Below, piece by piece: positions 22,123-34,492 of a stretch of DNA of 64,000 nt. Source of the DNA: Combretum micranthum (Eukaryota; Streptophyta; Magnoliopsida; Myrtales; Combretaceae); assembly GCA_024138025.1 (NCBI GenBank), contig JAMXBD010002759.1, positions 1-64,000 of the forward strand. The letters are read 5' to 3'. Both the position numbers and the translations under genes were made by a program. Positions within the stretch are counted from its first letter, which is position 1, and every line of letters starts with the position of its first letter. The notes under the pieces are model-generated. The model had not been told where the DNA came from, did not search any database, and worked only from the letters and a program-made list of their open reading frames with translations.

Positions 22123-25112
22123 TGTTACGCCCTAAAACAAGGTCTAGGCATGTCTAGTCACCATGTATAACACTTAACCAATATACGTACAAGGTGACCT
22201 AAAAGAAACTATTTTTGTCAAACATTTGCTATCAAATTTTAAGTTCTAAAATCTTTTAATAAGATTTTGGAAACAATAGGACTTAGCCTGGTAAATTTTG
22301 TTTATCAAAACATTTTTCATTCTACTCATACAAGTAGATTGACTTCCACAAATGAAATCATATCATCAGGTATTCTCATATACCTTTTACTATGGTAAAA
22401 CAAAACTTTAAAACTTATTACAAAACATGAGGGCTCCACTAGGCCCTTAAAAACTAACAATAGACTTAAAAAGATAAATCCAGTTCTTAAACAAAATAAA
22501 ATAATCTTAGTCCGCTTCACTCATCATCTAAATCTTTAAAGTCATCCCATAACCCAATTCAATCATCAACATCAGTCAATCAACACCTGCAGAGAAAACA
22601 ACAATGAGTCGAAACCTAGTACACACCAACACAAGCACACATGAGATGACATACAAGCTTATACTAATGCAAAATAGCAAACAAGAGTTTATTATATGTA
22701 AATTAAAGTAAATCAAGCAACATTAGAGCACTTGCACTTTGAAACAAGCCTCTAAGAATCTGAGGGTCCTGAATAACGACAACTACTCAAGGGTTAGTAG
22801 GGGTAATCTGAATACCTATATATCCTATATCTACACTGGAAAAGGAAAATAGTATCATCTAGGGTTCATAGCCGTTACATATCTTTACTTATCTCAGTCC
22901 ATAATATCATTTAGTTCAACCAGTCCCATAAACATGAACTAAACTATATTACTTCCTTCCAAACTTAAGTAAACATTACATTGATACCATTTGCCCTATC
23001 AACTATCCACTGAGCCACTTATAGGTTGTCATTGAATCATGACTAAGGGGTGGCCTAAGTGCTTAACTATTATGACTCATAGCAAGATTGTCACTCCTCG
23101 AACTAGATTCAATGACACAAGCACAAACATCACTCAATTATTAAGGTTGTTTTAAACTTTTAGTTCATTAGGAATGTCTATCTTAACAAACAAGATGCAA
23201 GTCACTGCGTACCTTTCATAGTGTCTGGAATCCAAAACAAAAGCAAAAGATAGATCAGCTATCCATTCATCTGTTCAGGAATTAAATCAATTATTAACTT
23301 ACATCAAACTTATATTAAAACCTATTTGATCAGGCAATAAGTAGAAATCCTATCATGGCTGTAAAAGTTGTCCTACCAAGATATGGACAATTCTCTGTTA
23401 TCTGTCAAATTTTCCTTTATTAATTATTTTCTTAGCAAACATACCTTTGAAATAACATACTCTCTATATTAATCATGGTTTAGTCTCTCTCATTACAAGT
23501 TTATTAGATCTAAGCCAATTTCAAGTTAAGTCTATAATACTTAACTTAGCCAAGTTGACTAAAATTAATCATTTAATCTGGTTACTAATTCATATTCAAT
23601 AATCTCACAAGTTCTATTAACTAATCCTCTACATTTTCAAAATCCATATTAAATCTAATTTAGTTACTGAATTATTTTTATTAATTAAGTCCTATTGGAT
23701 CTTAATTAATCTAATTCATTTTAACTCATTAAGATTTGCTAAAACAAGTTGAATCTAAGTTTGTTAACTAAGTTTATTTTATACTTAACTTCTATGTTTA
23801 ATATAATTAGTTACAATCTATAAATTCTCTTCACTCACCCTTAATTATATAAGTTAACTAACATATCATATTAACTATCATTCATCTATTTCATTTTATC
23901 ATTCTTTCTTTTCTTTTATAATTTTTTTTTATATGTAAGCATGTGATAAGAGGAAGCAAAAAGATCAAAGGCAATCACACCTTTTACCACGCCCGTGATA
24001 GCCCAAATTTTGCAAAACAGAGATCATCACAAGATGAATCACGTCATGATGGTCCAAAATTTCCAAATCCACGAGCATAACGAGCATCATCACACCCATG
24101 ATCGAGTGTTCTTCAAAAATCATACGATACAAAGATCATCATGAGTTCTATCACGTCCGTGATGAGTGCCTTATGTCAAATTTTTATGCTTTTCCTTATT
24201 TGTTTTTCAAAATTTCACTTGTTTAACTACTTGTTTCTCATCTTGATTGCATTAAAAACATATCATAAACATCATACAAGCTCATTTTCATGTCTATCTA
24301 ACACTTCTAATCATATTTCTACTTTATATTTCCTTAAATCATTTCATCAAATACTTGGAATACATATGCATATATATATATATATATATCAAGATTTTTG
24401 CCAATATGTTCATATACCTTTAACTTTAATCTATCAATATTATTATAAATTCTACATATTTCTAGCTTTAAGTCAATATTTCCAAGCATTCACAACAATT
24501 ACTGAAAAAAAAATAACTAACTTACATGTTTAGCAAACATGAGTAACTTGATCTTTACTATTACTGCTCCTTCCTAGTTGATATAGCTTCTACCTACATA
24601 TATTCTTACTTCCATCTTGTTTTCTATTTTTCAATTCTTTCTATGATCTTATTGAAATTGAGATTTAGGGTTTGCTTGTTCGAGAGAAAAACAAGAGAGA
24701 AGATAAAGAGAAGAAGAAGAGAAGGGGAAGAGAAAGCAACTAGGAAAAGGAAGGAAAAAGAAAAGTAAAAATTAGGGTTTTCTAATGGGAAAATATATAG
24801 AGTTTATGAGCTTGAGCCTTTAAATTGAATTGGGCCTCTTAGATAATAAGATTTAGGAAGTTGAAATAATTAAAAAGAGATAAGGGAATTGAAATTAATA
24901 ACTTGATTTAGAAATTTAATTTAAGAATTTAAATTGATGATTGAAAAGAATTGAATAATTCAATTCATGAAATTGGTAATTGAAGTAAATAGGTAAAAAA
25001 AAAAAAAGAATGTTTGAAATCTTAAATTTCAATTAACCTACTTACTTGTTAATTGGTTTTAATTGCTAAAAATTAAGTTTTTCTAATTTTACTTGGTCTG
25101 TAATGTATGTCA
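22123..25112 (-). mobile_element. Family-C solo LTR (Tekay-like), about 3.0 kb
   Basis: It begins TGTTACGCCC and ends GTATGTCA. Flanks CAAGT (22118-22122) and CAAGA (25113-25117) give a TSD with one mismatch. It shares the GAGTCGAAACCTAGTACAC block (22605-22623) with the LTR of the gypsy element (GAGTGAGCCGAAGCC at 59046), in the same direction, so the sense strand is minus. No internal domain is seen. It holds a CACG-rich palindromic array at 23985-24170 and an AT run at 24369-24389. The right boundary is less certain than the left. Confidence 0.62.
23985..24170. repeat. CACG/CGTG palindromic repeat array in LTR C
   Basis: The words CCACGCCCGTGATAG, ATCACGTCATGATGG, CACACCCATGATCG and ATCACGTCCGTGATGAG recur about every 40-60 bp. 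Each is a near-palindrome around CACG-CGTG. The array is confined to this part of the LTR. Confidence 0.6.
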
Positions 25113-26198
25113 CAAGACCAAGGCCTCATGAGACTTGCCTAAAGTAACAAGAAAACAAAACAAAACTCAAATCTAGATTACTAACTGAATCACTAAATCC
25201 CTAATTCCATAAATTATAGAATAAACCTCCATTTTAAGTTGTTAACTACATCCTACTTTCACACTCCAATGGCATATCCCACCACCATCGCATATCCACC
25301 ACCAAATAGATATATAATGCTTGTGAAATTTCAATGATCAATGATACCTGGGAAAAAAAAAAAAAAAGGAGTGAATGAGAAACACTCAGTATGGATCATT
25401 ATGCACATGAGTTCACACAATGTCACACCACATGCAACTTAAAATATTCAATTTAACATATAACAACGTTAACTTACACATAATCAAATCATAATTCATG
25501 TTAAATCAATATGATAATCAAATCACTTTCATAGCCAATATTAGAGGGAAAAAAAAATCAATTGGAATGCGTGAATAAGGCCTGAAACTATTTTCCAAAA
25601 GTTTGTTTCTAGAAATGATATAATAACCTAAAAACTAGGTGAAGCCATAAACATAAATGGACGTGAAGTCTCTACAAAAACAGTAACAAGTGAAAAGCCT
25701 CTATAGAATATGGGGGAAAACCCTCAATAAACATATCTATTACCGCACTATATAAGACATGTCCATTACCAAACCATAACTAATACCAATGACAAACTCA
25801 TGCACCTAGGCGAGGGTTCTAGAATGCTTTTAGAGCCTATTTGGATTATTTGATTTTTATCTTTATTTTATCTGTATATGATATGTATCTGCATCTTATT
25901 TGTACTAATTTTTTTTATCTGTTTATGAGTAAAAATGTATATTTTTCATTTGTATTTGTTTCTTAACAAACATCTATTTGAAAATGACAAAAATAAAATG
26001 TTAAAATAACCAAAAAAGGATTAAACCAATAAAGTTTTTTTTTCCCAAAAACATGGCCTTTAACAATTCTAACGGTCTTGAAACTCAAATAACCTAGACC
26101 TAATACGTCCTAATATAACATAAATTAGCAACATAATTATAGATTAATATTGATGTACCTAATATCAATTTATCCATTATAAAATAAACCTAACATGC
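25113..26198. other. Unassigned interval, possible older LTR fragment
   Basis: A GAGTGAATGAGAAACACTCAG phrase (about 25370-25390) resembles the GTGAGCGAACC/GAGTGAGCC block of other LTRs here, so older LTR sequence may be present. It also holds an A run (about 25353-25367) and the MITE-like segment at 25833. No gene is seen. Sequence continuity with 34493 onward is implied once LTR E and the MULE are removed. Confidence 0.35.
25833..26010. mobile_element. MITE fragment related to the 54801 insert
   Basis: GAGCCTATTTGGATTATTTG followed by TTTATCTGTAT- and TATTTGTA-type words parallels the minus-strand reading of the 229-bp insert at 54801-55029 (GTCTGTTTGGATGG...). The right terminus was not identified, so the extent is approximate. 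Confidence 0.42.
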
Positions 26199-26964
26199 TG
26201 TCGACACCCCATTTTTGCCTCCTTTAAAAAGAAAAAATTCAAAAAATCATAAAATTGTAAAAAGATAGAAAATGCAATAAGAATTGAAAATTATAAAAAA
26301 AAATTAGCTGAATTAAAAATCAACAAAAAATTACAAATTTTAAAAAGAATATAAAAATTTGAAAAAAAAAAACCCATCTTTTAGTAAATAACCCTTTAGA
26401 ATTAAAATAAAAATTGGAAAAATAATTAAAAAATCGTTTTTGAACTTGTTATTGGTCTTCTGGTATTTTTTGTTACATTTAGGAATTAATTTGGATCCTG
26501 AACCCGAATCAATTTTGGCTTATTTTTATAGTATTTTTGCCATGGTTTAAATGGGTTATCTTTAGTTGAGTGAGCATATTAAACAAAAACCAAGCCCAGC
26601 TCGGCGGGTTAAGGATTGTGCAACAGAATTGACGGTCCTGGGTCCGAAACGAGGGGAGTGCGAATCTTACAATTTCTTTTGTCAGGCGCGTGGGACCACA
26701 CGCTAGGCACGTCCAAACCCGGCAGGCGCGTGCCAATCACGCGCGTCTTCTTCCTTGATTGTCCATCCGCCATTGCTGGACGCTTTGATCTCATTTTGAG
26801 CTCCACTTTCCCACAAACCTATAAATTGAATCTCAATGGTCACGTTATCTCAGAATTCGACCATCTAACTTTCCAAAAGAAATCAAAAGTTCAAAGTTTT
26901 GCAACCCCCTTAACCTTTGAAATCCCGTAACCGAAATTTTAATGGGGGTTTAATTTCGAATTCA

Positions 26965-26991
26965 ATTATTATTATTATTATTATTATTATT
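26965..26991. repeat. (ATT)n microsatellite in LTR E
   Basis: About nine ATT units, read directly. A second longer run of the same trinucleotide lies at 27539-27580. Confidence 0.95.
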
Positions 26992-27537
26992 TCCCTCTTT
27001 TTTAAATATGGGGGATCTGGTTGGACTCCTGGGGATCTGATTCTTCCTCGTCTCTCTCGAATTCTAGCTCTCTTACCATCAAGACGGGTCTCTCCTTTTT
27101 TACTGATCTTTCTCTGTCGACCTCCCTTCAAACTCGCCAAAACCGCCGCAAGCCTCCGTCGCCATCCTCTAAGAAGCCCCATTCACCTCTGTCAGCCAAA
27201 ATCAACCACTACCGTTCGCGTCCACCAATTCTATCACCAGCACGCGACCTCTAACCAAACAACACAACCAAACACCCATCTCAGCCGACTTCATTACTTA
27301 CACCAGCTCCATCAACCACCGCCACCCCCAGACCACTTCACGCTAATCATACCAAACCCAAACCGCCGCCATCTCCGATTTATTTCACACCGACCACACC
27401 AAACTCAGACCACCACTCCAGCCGCTTCAAACCGCCACTCCAGCTGCTTCAACCGCCTCCAAACCATCGCCGATCTGAACCAACAGTCTCTGCGAAGCCA
27501 ATTAACAAGGTTCTACATTTTTTTTTCTTTTCATTTG

Positions 27538-27538
<1 letters not shown>

Positions 27539-27580
<42 letters not shown>
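27539..27580. repeat. (TTA)n microsatellite in LTR E
   Basis: About fourteen TTA units, read directly. Confidence 0.95.
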
Positions 27581-29147
27581 GCTTTGTTATAAAATATATA
27601 AATATAATGTAAAAAAAAAAAACAGAAAATGGTAAGAAAAAAAAGGAAAAAATGAATAGAAAACAAATATAATATATATCTATGTATATATGTTTATGCA
27701 TGTATGATTGTATAGTTTGTATGCTATTTTTGCAGATATTTGTGTATGATAATATAAGATTTGGGTAAGTAAAAAAAAAAAAAAGCAAATTAAATTTAGG
27801 ATGTAGTCTGTTTAATGAATAAATTTTAAGTTAAATAATGAAAAATCAACAAAATACGGATATAGTTTTTAGATTATAGCTTTTGGATCACCTCTTGATA
27901 AATGAGTACTAGACTTGAATGATGATTTGTGAACGTTGAATTAAAGTAATATCAATAGGATTTGCAAATTATTTGATGTGATGCCGTTTTTAGTTTTCTA
28001 AATATTTATTTTGTTTAACAAAAATAAAAAATAATAAAACAAGGAAATTTACAAAATCAATTTTTTTTTTCTTCTTTCATATATATATTATATTACAAAA
28101 AATGTTTTCCTAGACTATATTTATTTATCATTTAGTTATTTTCTAAATAAAATAATAATAAATGGGGTTTTTCAAAAATAGATATCTTTTAAGAGTTTTC
28201 AAAAATAAAAATAAATAAATAATAAAAATTAGGTATTTTAGGGATTTTCAAAATCAAATTTAAAAATGGTTAAATAACTTAAACTTGGCGGGTTTTCAAA
28301 ATGAAAAATACAAACAAATTAAAAGTTTTATAAAATCAAAACGAACTACGGGGACCTGATTTTGGCTAGCGGATACGTAGGTACCTGCGGGGCGATCACA
28401 AAAATAAAAAACTTTTAGGATCCTTTTTTTAAAACAAAAACAAAAAATATATATTTGCAAACAAATAAATTCCTTTTTATAAACAAACAAAAAATTGAAA
28501 TATTAAAAAATCCAAAATTACATCTTAGGCCCATATAATTCAAGATTTCTAAAGCTCATCTAAGCCTAGATAACCGTTTAGGTTTTAAAATAGTAGCCCT
28601 CGAACTCAGCAATTTCTGATTTTTCGAATACCAGTGATCGAACGAAACCAAACCACCCATTTGGTTTCTGGTTCACCTTTTTTCCAGCTTTAACCGGTGG
28701 TGACTCTAATCAAAATTCTTTTCAGAAAACTGGGCTTTATACGAAACCCTACTAGTTCCTTGTCGAGTGATCTGTATCAAATGGGCTGGGTTTGATATGG
28801 ATCGGGACTTTTAGGAGAAATGATCAAAATTCGGGCTCGACACATGCATAACATCTACTAAGGGTAAATTATACAGGAGGGATCAATGTTTGGAGGTAAA
28901 TTCATTTGAGGTATCAATGTTTAGAGTGGTTAAAAAAAGATAGCAACGTTATATAAAGAGAGTCAAATAAGGCATACTTAACTAACATCGTTAGTTAAAT
29001 GCTGATGTGGCATTTAACTGCCATGTATAAAATAAATGAAAAAGATAATATAATGACAATTGGATGAAAAAAATCTAGGAAAATTGAAAAAAAAAAAGGA
29101 AAAATTTAAGAGGAAAAAAAAAAAAAAAGAATCCAGCCACCATTGCT

Positions 29148-29430
29148 AAAACATTCACCATCACACCCATGAAGACTCAATGTTGCCATCTTCTTTACTA
29201 AGCACATCATCGAAACATCCACCAACTAGGTCACCATCATCAAAACATTCACCACCACACCCATCAAGACTCAATGTTGCCATCTTTTTTGCCAAATCCA
29301 TCACCACCATCACTAAAATATCCACCAACTAGGCCACCATCACCAAAACATTCACCACTACACCCATCAAGACTCAATTCCACCATCTTCTTTGCTAATC
29401 CCATCATCAAAACATCCACCAATGAGTAAG
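29148..29430. repeat. Minisatellite, about 94-103-bp unit, nearly three copies
   Basis: Units begin AAAACATTCACC at 29148, 29242 and 29345 and contain CACACCCATSAAGACTCAAT and ACATCCACCAAC. It lies in the left arm of the MULE. A minus-strand ORF through it is Gly/Asp-rich only because of the CCACCATCACC composition. Confidence 0.8.
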
Positions 29431-30350
29431 ATTCAATTTTTAAAAGACCCATGAAAGGTGTTCGAACATGGCCAATATGCAGGGACAAGCCCAAGGGGAG
29501 GCCTACAGGGGCTGACCCCCCAATCCAAGAAATTTTCCATAGAACGATAGAAGGCGTTGGCTCCTGGGTTTAGATTGAAATGGGTCCACACCATTAAACT
29601 ATTTCCATTCAAGCACTTTTAACTTTCAAATTACAAAAAAAAACTACACAGTTGTACTTGGCATGGGTATTTAACATCTGACAGTTTTGTATTTATTCTT
29701 TTATTTTTTTCTCCCAAAGTTACAATATAAGAAAAAGTGCAATGCAGTAGTACCTACCAGAGCATTTAATGTCCGGCAGTTTTCCATTTATTCCTTTATG
29801 TTTTTTTTTTCTCGTTAAGGAAATTGTGTGGCAGTTTTATTTTATTTTTTCTTCTTACTTTATTAGCATTTATGCTTTTCTAGCGCATTATGATAGGAAA
29901 TAATGACTTGAATAATCTTAAATCTTATCATATTATATTGAATTTATTTCTTTTGTAATATTCTAATCCTTTTTTTTTGCAATTAATATTCTAATATATG
30001 GTTAAGGAAATTTCATTTTTTTTTCTCTTAATGTTTCATTGATTTCAGTTGTATTTATATCAATTACTAATATTCATGATTTTAATTTGAAAACAATGCA
30101 ACAAATGTATAAGCCATAAGGGTTTTCTTTTTACTAAAAATATATATAAGGTAATTGATTAGAAAAAGGTTTTTTTTTTCTTTTACCATATTGAATATCA
30201 TAAAAATATTTGTTGAATACTTTAATGATAATCTCAAATAATTTTAACTTTCATACCAAGCTTTTTTTATTAGCAACTTCCCATTCAAGTTCACCACTAT
30301 TTATATTACATATATTTTTTATTTTGAATTCTAAATTAATGATAGAAATA

Positions 30351-30820
30351 TTTTTCTTTTCTATCAATATCATAACATATTAATTTACACTATTGAAGGA
30401 AATTGATTTTATTGTTGAGATTTAAAAATCCAAAAACATTTTATTTGTATTAGATAAGTTTGAAGCTAGTTGTTTTGTTCCAATTCTTTTCATTAACTGA
30501 GTAAATTTCTATATTTGAATTTATGCACATCTAATTTAAAAGATTATAACTTATCATAATATATCTTAAATGTATCAATGAAATGTTTTCCTCTTCTATC
30601 AATATCATAATATATTACTTTATGATATTTAAGGAAATTAATTTTATTGCTGAGATTTGAAAATTCAAAAACATCTCATTTGTATTAGGTAAGTTTGAAG
30701 CTAGTTGTTTTGTTCCAATTCTTTTCACTAACTAAGTAAATTTCTATATTTGATTTTATGCATATCTAATTAAAAAAATTATAACTTATCATAATATCTT
30801 AAACGTATCAATGATATGTT
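30351..30820. repeat. Direct tandem duplication, 235-bp unit, two copies
   Basis: CTATCAATATCATAA occurs at 30361 and 30596. The two units stay similar through GTTTGAAGCTAGTTGTTTTG and TTATAACTTATCATAATAT. It lies in the 5' noncoding part of the nested hAT, upstream of the transposase. Confidence 0.88.
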
Positions 30821-31404
30821 TGAGAAAAGAACAATAACTTATTTATTTAGTTATTCTTCTCTCTTATACTCCTACTTTCTATAAATTACATATAGAAACA
30901 CAAAAACCTCTTTTCTAAAGCAAAAATTATTTAGACGTAAGTTTTTTGGTATTGAAACACAACGTTTTACTATCATCATCAATCATCACTCTATCGTCAT
31001 TACTCCCATCTGCAACAAGGTTAGAAATCTATATTATATAATATAATGTGTTTTCTCATGCTTGTTACTTTTCTTTGTTATAATTTGTTTTCAGATAATA
31101 GATATAAATATGACTATGTTATATTGTCTTCTTCTTTCTTTTTTTCTCCTTTTCTTCATATATGTCTAATTGAATATAAATTGTGACCCAATATATGATT
31201 TTCACTTACAACTATTTATTTTTTTGTCATAGATAATCAATAATCAAAAATAAGCTATGCGAAAGGAGTAACAACTGATTCATCCTTTAAGCCAAAAAAA
31301 AAAAAATAGAAGATTCTGATTTCAATTCTAATCCCTCATAACCTACAACAAGCATTGAAAATAAAGAATCCAAGGAGCAACAAACAAAAGTAGCTAGAGT
31401 TGAT

Positions 31405-33690
31405 AAACAAATCCAAGACATCCCAACTATTGAGCGTGATCCAAGATTGTGACATCAAATATGGGATTATCCATTAACCAACATGATGAAATTCGAAGGG
31501 CATATCTTATAGCTGGACCGTTTCAACCTATTCTTCGTGAATACCACTTCTGATAATAAAAATCATGCAAGACGTTTTTAGTCTTTTTGGTTTAACAAAT
31601 TTCTAACTTGGTTAGAATACTCACCTACAAAAGATGTAGTGTTCTGTCATCATTGTTTTGTGTTAAGTGGGGGCCCAAGTAATCAATCAAGAGAAAATGC
31701 ATTCACTGAAAAGGGATTTAGAAATTGGAAGAAGGTCAATGATGGAAGAAATTGTGCATTTTTGTCTCATGTTGGATCATCTCCAAACTCTCCTCATAAT
31801 ATTTGTGTGAATTCTTGCGAGACCTTAATGAAACAATCTCAACATATTGAGAATGCTTTTCATAAGTAGAGTTCTCAATCTATCATAAATAATTGTTGGA
31901 TACTTAAAACTTCTATTGATGCAATAAAGTAACTCATTTTTCAAGGATATGCATTGAGGGGTAATGATGAGAGCTGTGATTCTCAAAATCGAGGAAATTT
32001 CATTAAATTGATTAAATTTTTAGCAACCTACAATCAAACAGTTGCCAATGTTATGCTTGATAATGCTCCTGATAATGCTCAATATATTTCTCCAAGGATA
32101 CAAAAGGAGATATTACATATATTGGAAAGAAAGATACCCAAGAAAATTTGTGAAGAGATCGGTGATGCTAAATACTATATTCTTATGGATGAAGCTCAAG
32201 ATGAGTCAGGGAAAGAACAGATGGCAATTGTTTTGAGATTTGTCGATACTGAAGGGAATATAAAGGAAAGATTTTTCAATCTTGTTCATGTTACCAACAC
32301 AACATCCTCTAATTTGAAGAATGAAATAAAATCTATATTATCTCAAAATAATTTAACCTTTCATAAGATTCGACAATAAGGGTATGATGGAGCAAGTAAT
32401 ATACGTGGTGCATGGAAGAGATTATTGATTTTAACTGAATGTCGTTATGCATACTATATTCATTGTCTTGCTCATCGCCTTCAATTGGCCTTAGTTAGAG
32501 TAGCAAGAGAAATTAATCCCATCTATTAGTTCTGTTCTAAATTAAACTATATTATTAATGTAACATGCTCCCCTTATAAGTGAAAAGATTATTTGTGAGA
32601 TGCTTTTGTTTCTAGTCTAATTGATCAAATTGCTAATGATGAGTTAGAAATGGGTAATGGACTCAATCAAATGGGCATGTTACAATGTACTGAATATATG
32701 CATTAGGGTTCTCACTTTTCTTCCATTAAGATTATGTTAAATATGTTTGATGTTACTTATATTGTTCTTGTGAAAGCTAGTAAAGAAGGGAATTGTTCTC
32801 AATGAGGTGAAGCAAATGTTGCTCTTGATGTTATGATGAGCTTTGAGTTTGTGTTTATTTTGCATATGATCAAAAATATTATGAGAATCACTCATGATCT
32901 TTGTCAAGCCTTGTAATGAAAATCTCAAGATATATTCAACTTAATATCTTTACTCTCAACAACAAAGACTTCACTTGAAAAAATGAGACAAACGGGTGGA
33001 ATGATCTTATTAAAGATGTTGTAACATTTTGTGAGAAGCATAACACCACTATTCCTAAACTGAATTCCCAATTTACTTATTGTGGGGGTCGTCGATGCCA
33101 GTGTGACAATTTTTCAGTAGAAGAAAATTATCGAATTAATGTGTTTTATGTTACTATTGACACTCAATGGAAGGAGATTAATAATAGGTTAATGACAACA
33201 TGGTGGATCTTCTTACTCTTAGTTCATCTCTTGACCCTAGTAACAATTTTAAGAAGTTAAGCGTTGATCGTATATATGAGTTAGCTCGCAAGTTTTATCT
33301 TGAGGATTTCACTAAACAAAAAATGTGTCATCTTAACATGCAAGCATAATATTATGAAGCTGACATTCCTAATAATCCAGAATTTGAGAGCTTATCTACC
33401 ATTTTTTATTTATGTCTCAGATTGATGGAAATTGGAAAGTGTCAATCTATCCTTTAATTGATCATTCGATTTGATTAATTTTAACTCTTCCAATTTCAAT
33501 GGCAACAATAGAACATCCTTTTCTACAATGAATATAGTGAAAATAGACTAAGAAATAAAATGGACAATGAATTTCTTATTGATTGTCTTTTGATTTATGT
33601 AGAGAGAAGCATTGTTGAAAAGATTGATACTTATTCTATTATAGATGAATTTTATGACATAAAAAAGTGACGAGTTAGGCTTCAATGATG
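31405..33690 (+). pseudogene. hAT transposase of ZMYM1/DUF4371 type, decayed
   Basis: The start region has ERDPRL (about 31430) and DEIRRAYLIAGPFQPILREY with intervening stops, the conserved leader before a TTF-type zinc finger. VFCHHCFVLSG and EKGFRNWKKVNDG are the finger region. DUF4371 follows with SPRIQKEILHILERK, GDAKYYILMDEAQDESGKEQ, MAIVLRFVDTEGNIKERFF and, after a stop, GYDGASNIRG and HCLAHRLQLALVRVAREI. The C-terminal hAT dimerisation part is badly broken (FPISMATIEH near 33495, ending near 33690). More than ten stops or frame changes exclude a full protein. Plant genomes carry many domesticated or decayed copies of this family; nothing here suggests function. Confidence 0.87.
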
Positions 33691-34492
33691 TCTTTTTCAT
33701 TTGACAATTTTATATGTATTTTTTTCATCCTTCAGATAATTATATGGAAGTAAAGTAGTTTTGATTATATTAATGATGCCCCCCCACCTTTAAATCCTAT
33801 GTTCGTCCTTGCCAATATGGTTCAGCAATAAAATGTAGAAAACCCTAGAATTTTGTTTTTTAGATCTAGAGAAAAAGTGTAGGATCAAGATAAATTGACA
33901 TCTAAGGATTGATAAATACATCAAAAGAGATTGATCCCACCCATATTTGTGTGTTATTAGTCCTACAAAGGCAGATCAAGTTTTCAAAAAACTAAATCCC
34001 AAGAATGTTGATTTTCTTATGCAAGTTTAAATAAGAAAAATCAATGGAAATACTACAACAAAAAGGATTGAGTGGGAGAAAATCAAAGCCCACAAAGCTT
34101 TTATTTACATTTGATAATGACTAAAGAGAATATTTAAATGATGGCTAAAAAACTTTGATCCAAAAGTTCAAGATCTAAGGTTTGATTGTGGCGTAGAGTC
34201 TTGAAGGATATGCAGCAATGCTGGTCTAATTCTTCTCTCTTAAATTTTTCTTTTTTTTTTTCAATTTCTCTAGATTTTTTTCATCTAATTTTCATTATAT
34301 TATCTTTTTTCATTTTTTTACTATTTTTTAAGCACCATAAAAGTGCCACATGGCAGTTAATTGTCACATCAACAATCAACTAACAGTGTTAGTTAATAAT
34401 ATCTTATTTGGTTGCCTTTACGTAATGTTGCTACCTCTTTTTAACCACTTCAAATGTTGATACCTTCCAGCGTAATTTACCCCATCTCCTAA

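Larger units (their letters stand above)
26199..28842. mobile_element. Family-E solo LTR, 2.64 kb, perfect TSD
   Basis: Begins TGTCGACACCCC and ends GGGCTCGACA, with terminal inverted repeat TGTCGA/TCGACA. Perfect 5-bp TSD CATGC at 26194-26198 and 28843-28847. A TATA-like CCTATAAATTG lies at about 26818. A GGATACGTAGGTACCTGCGG phrase (28371-28390) recalls, from memory, LTRs of Tat/Ogre-type gypsy elements; lineage is not proven. There is no coding domain. A 231-codon ORF at 26917 reads poly-Ile and poly-Tyr from the trinucleotide runs and is not a gene. Confidence 0.85.
29480..33811 (+). mobile_element. hAT transposon nested in the MULE, 4332 bp, perfect TSD
   Basis: The left end CAGGGACAAGC and the reverse complement of the right end, CAAGGACGAAC, are imperfect terminal inverted repeats. 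The 8-bp direct repeats CCAATATG are perfect (29472-29479 and 33812-33819). Runs of C close to both ends (29516-29521 and 33780-33785) are typical of this plant hAT group. It carries a decayed ZMYM1-like transposase on the plus strand. This is the best-defined DNA transposon of the window. Confidence 0.93.
28862..34482. mobile_element. MULE with long terminal inverted repeats, containing a nested hAT
   Basis: Both ends begin GGGTAAATTA reading inward. The left arm (28862-29026) and the reverse complement of the right arm (34348-34482) match over most of their length, including GTGGTTAAAAA, AACTAACA and TTAACTGCCATGT. Flanks CATCTACTAA (28852-28861) and CATCTCCTAA (34483-34492) form a 10-bp TSD with one mismatch, the size expected for Mutator-like elements. 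The left arm has an extra 38-bp internal duplication around ATCAATGTTTRGAG. Without the nested hAT the element is about 1.28 kb and has no MULE transposase, so it is nonautonomous. Confidence 0.85.

Noticed and set aside
24141..24533. 130-codon ORF
   Set aside because: In LTR C, AT-rich hydrophobic reading without domain or codon character.
26917..27612. 231-codon ORF on the plus strand
   Set aside because: It lies within LTR E and runs through ATT and TTA repeats (poly-Ile, poly-Tyr). The proline-rich middle comes from CCACC-rich composition. No start context or domain.
29264..29494. Gly/Asp-rich minus-strand ORF
   Set aside because: Spans a minisatellite in the MULE arm and crosses the hAT terminus; not a protein.
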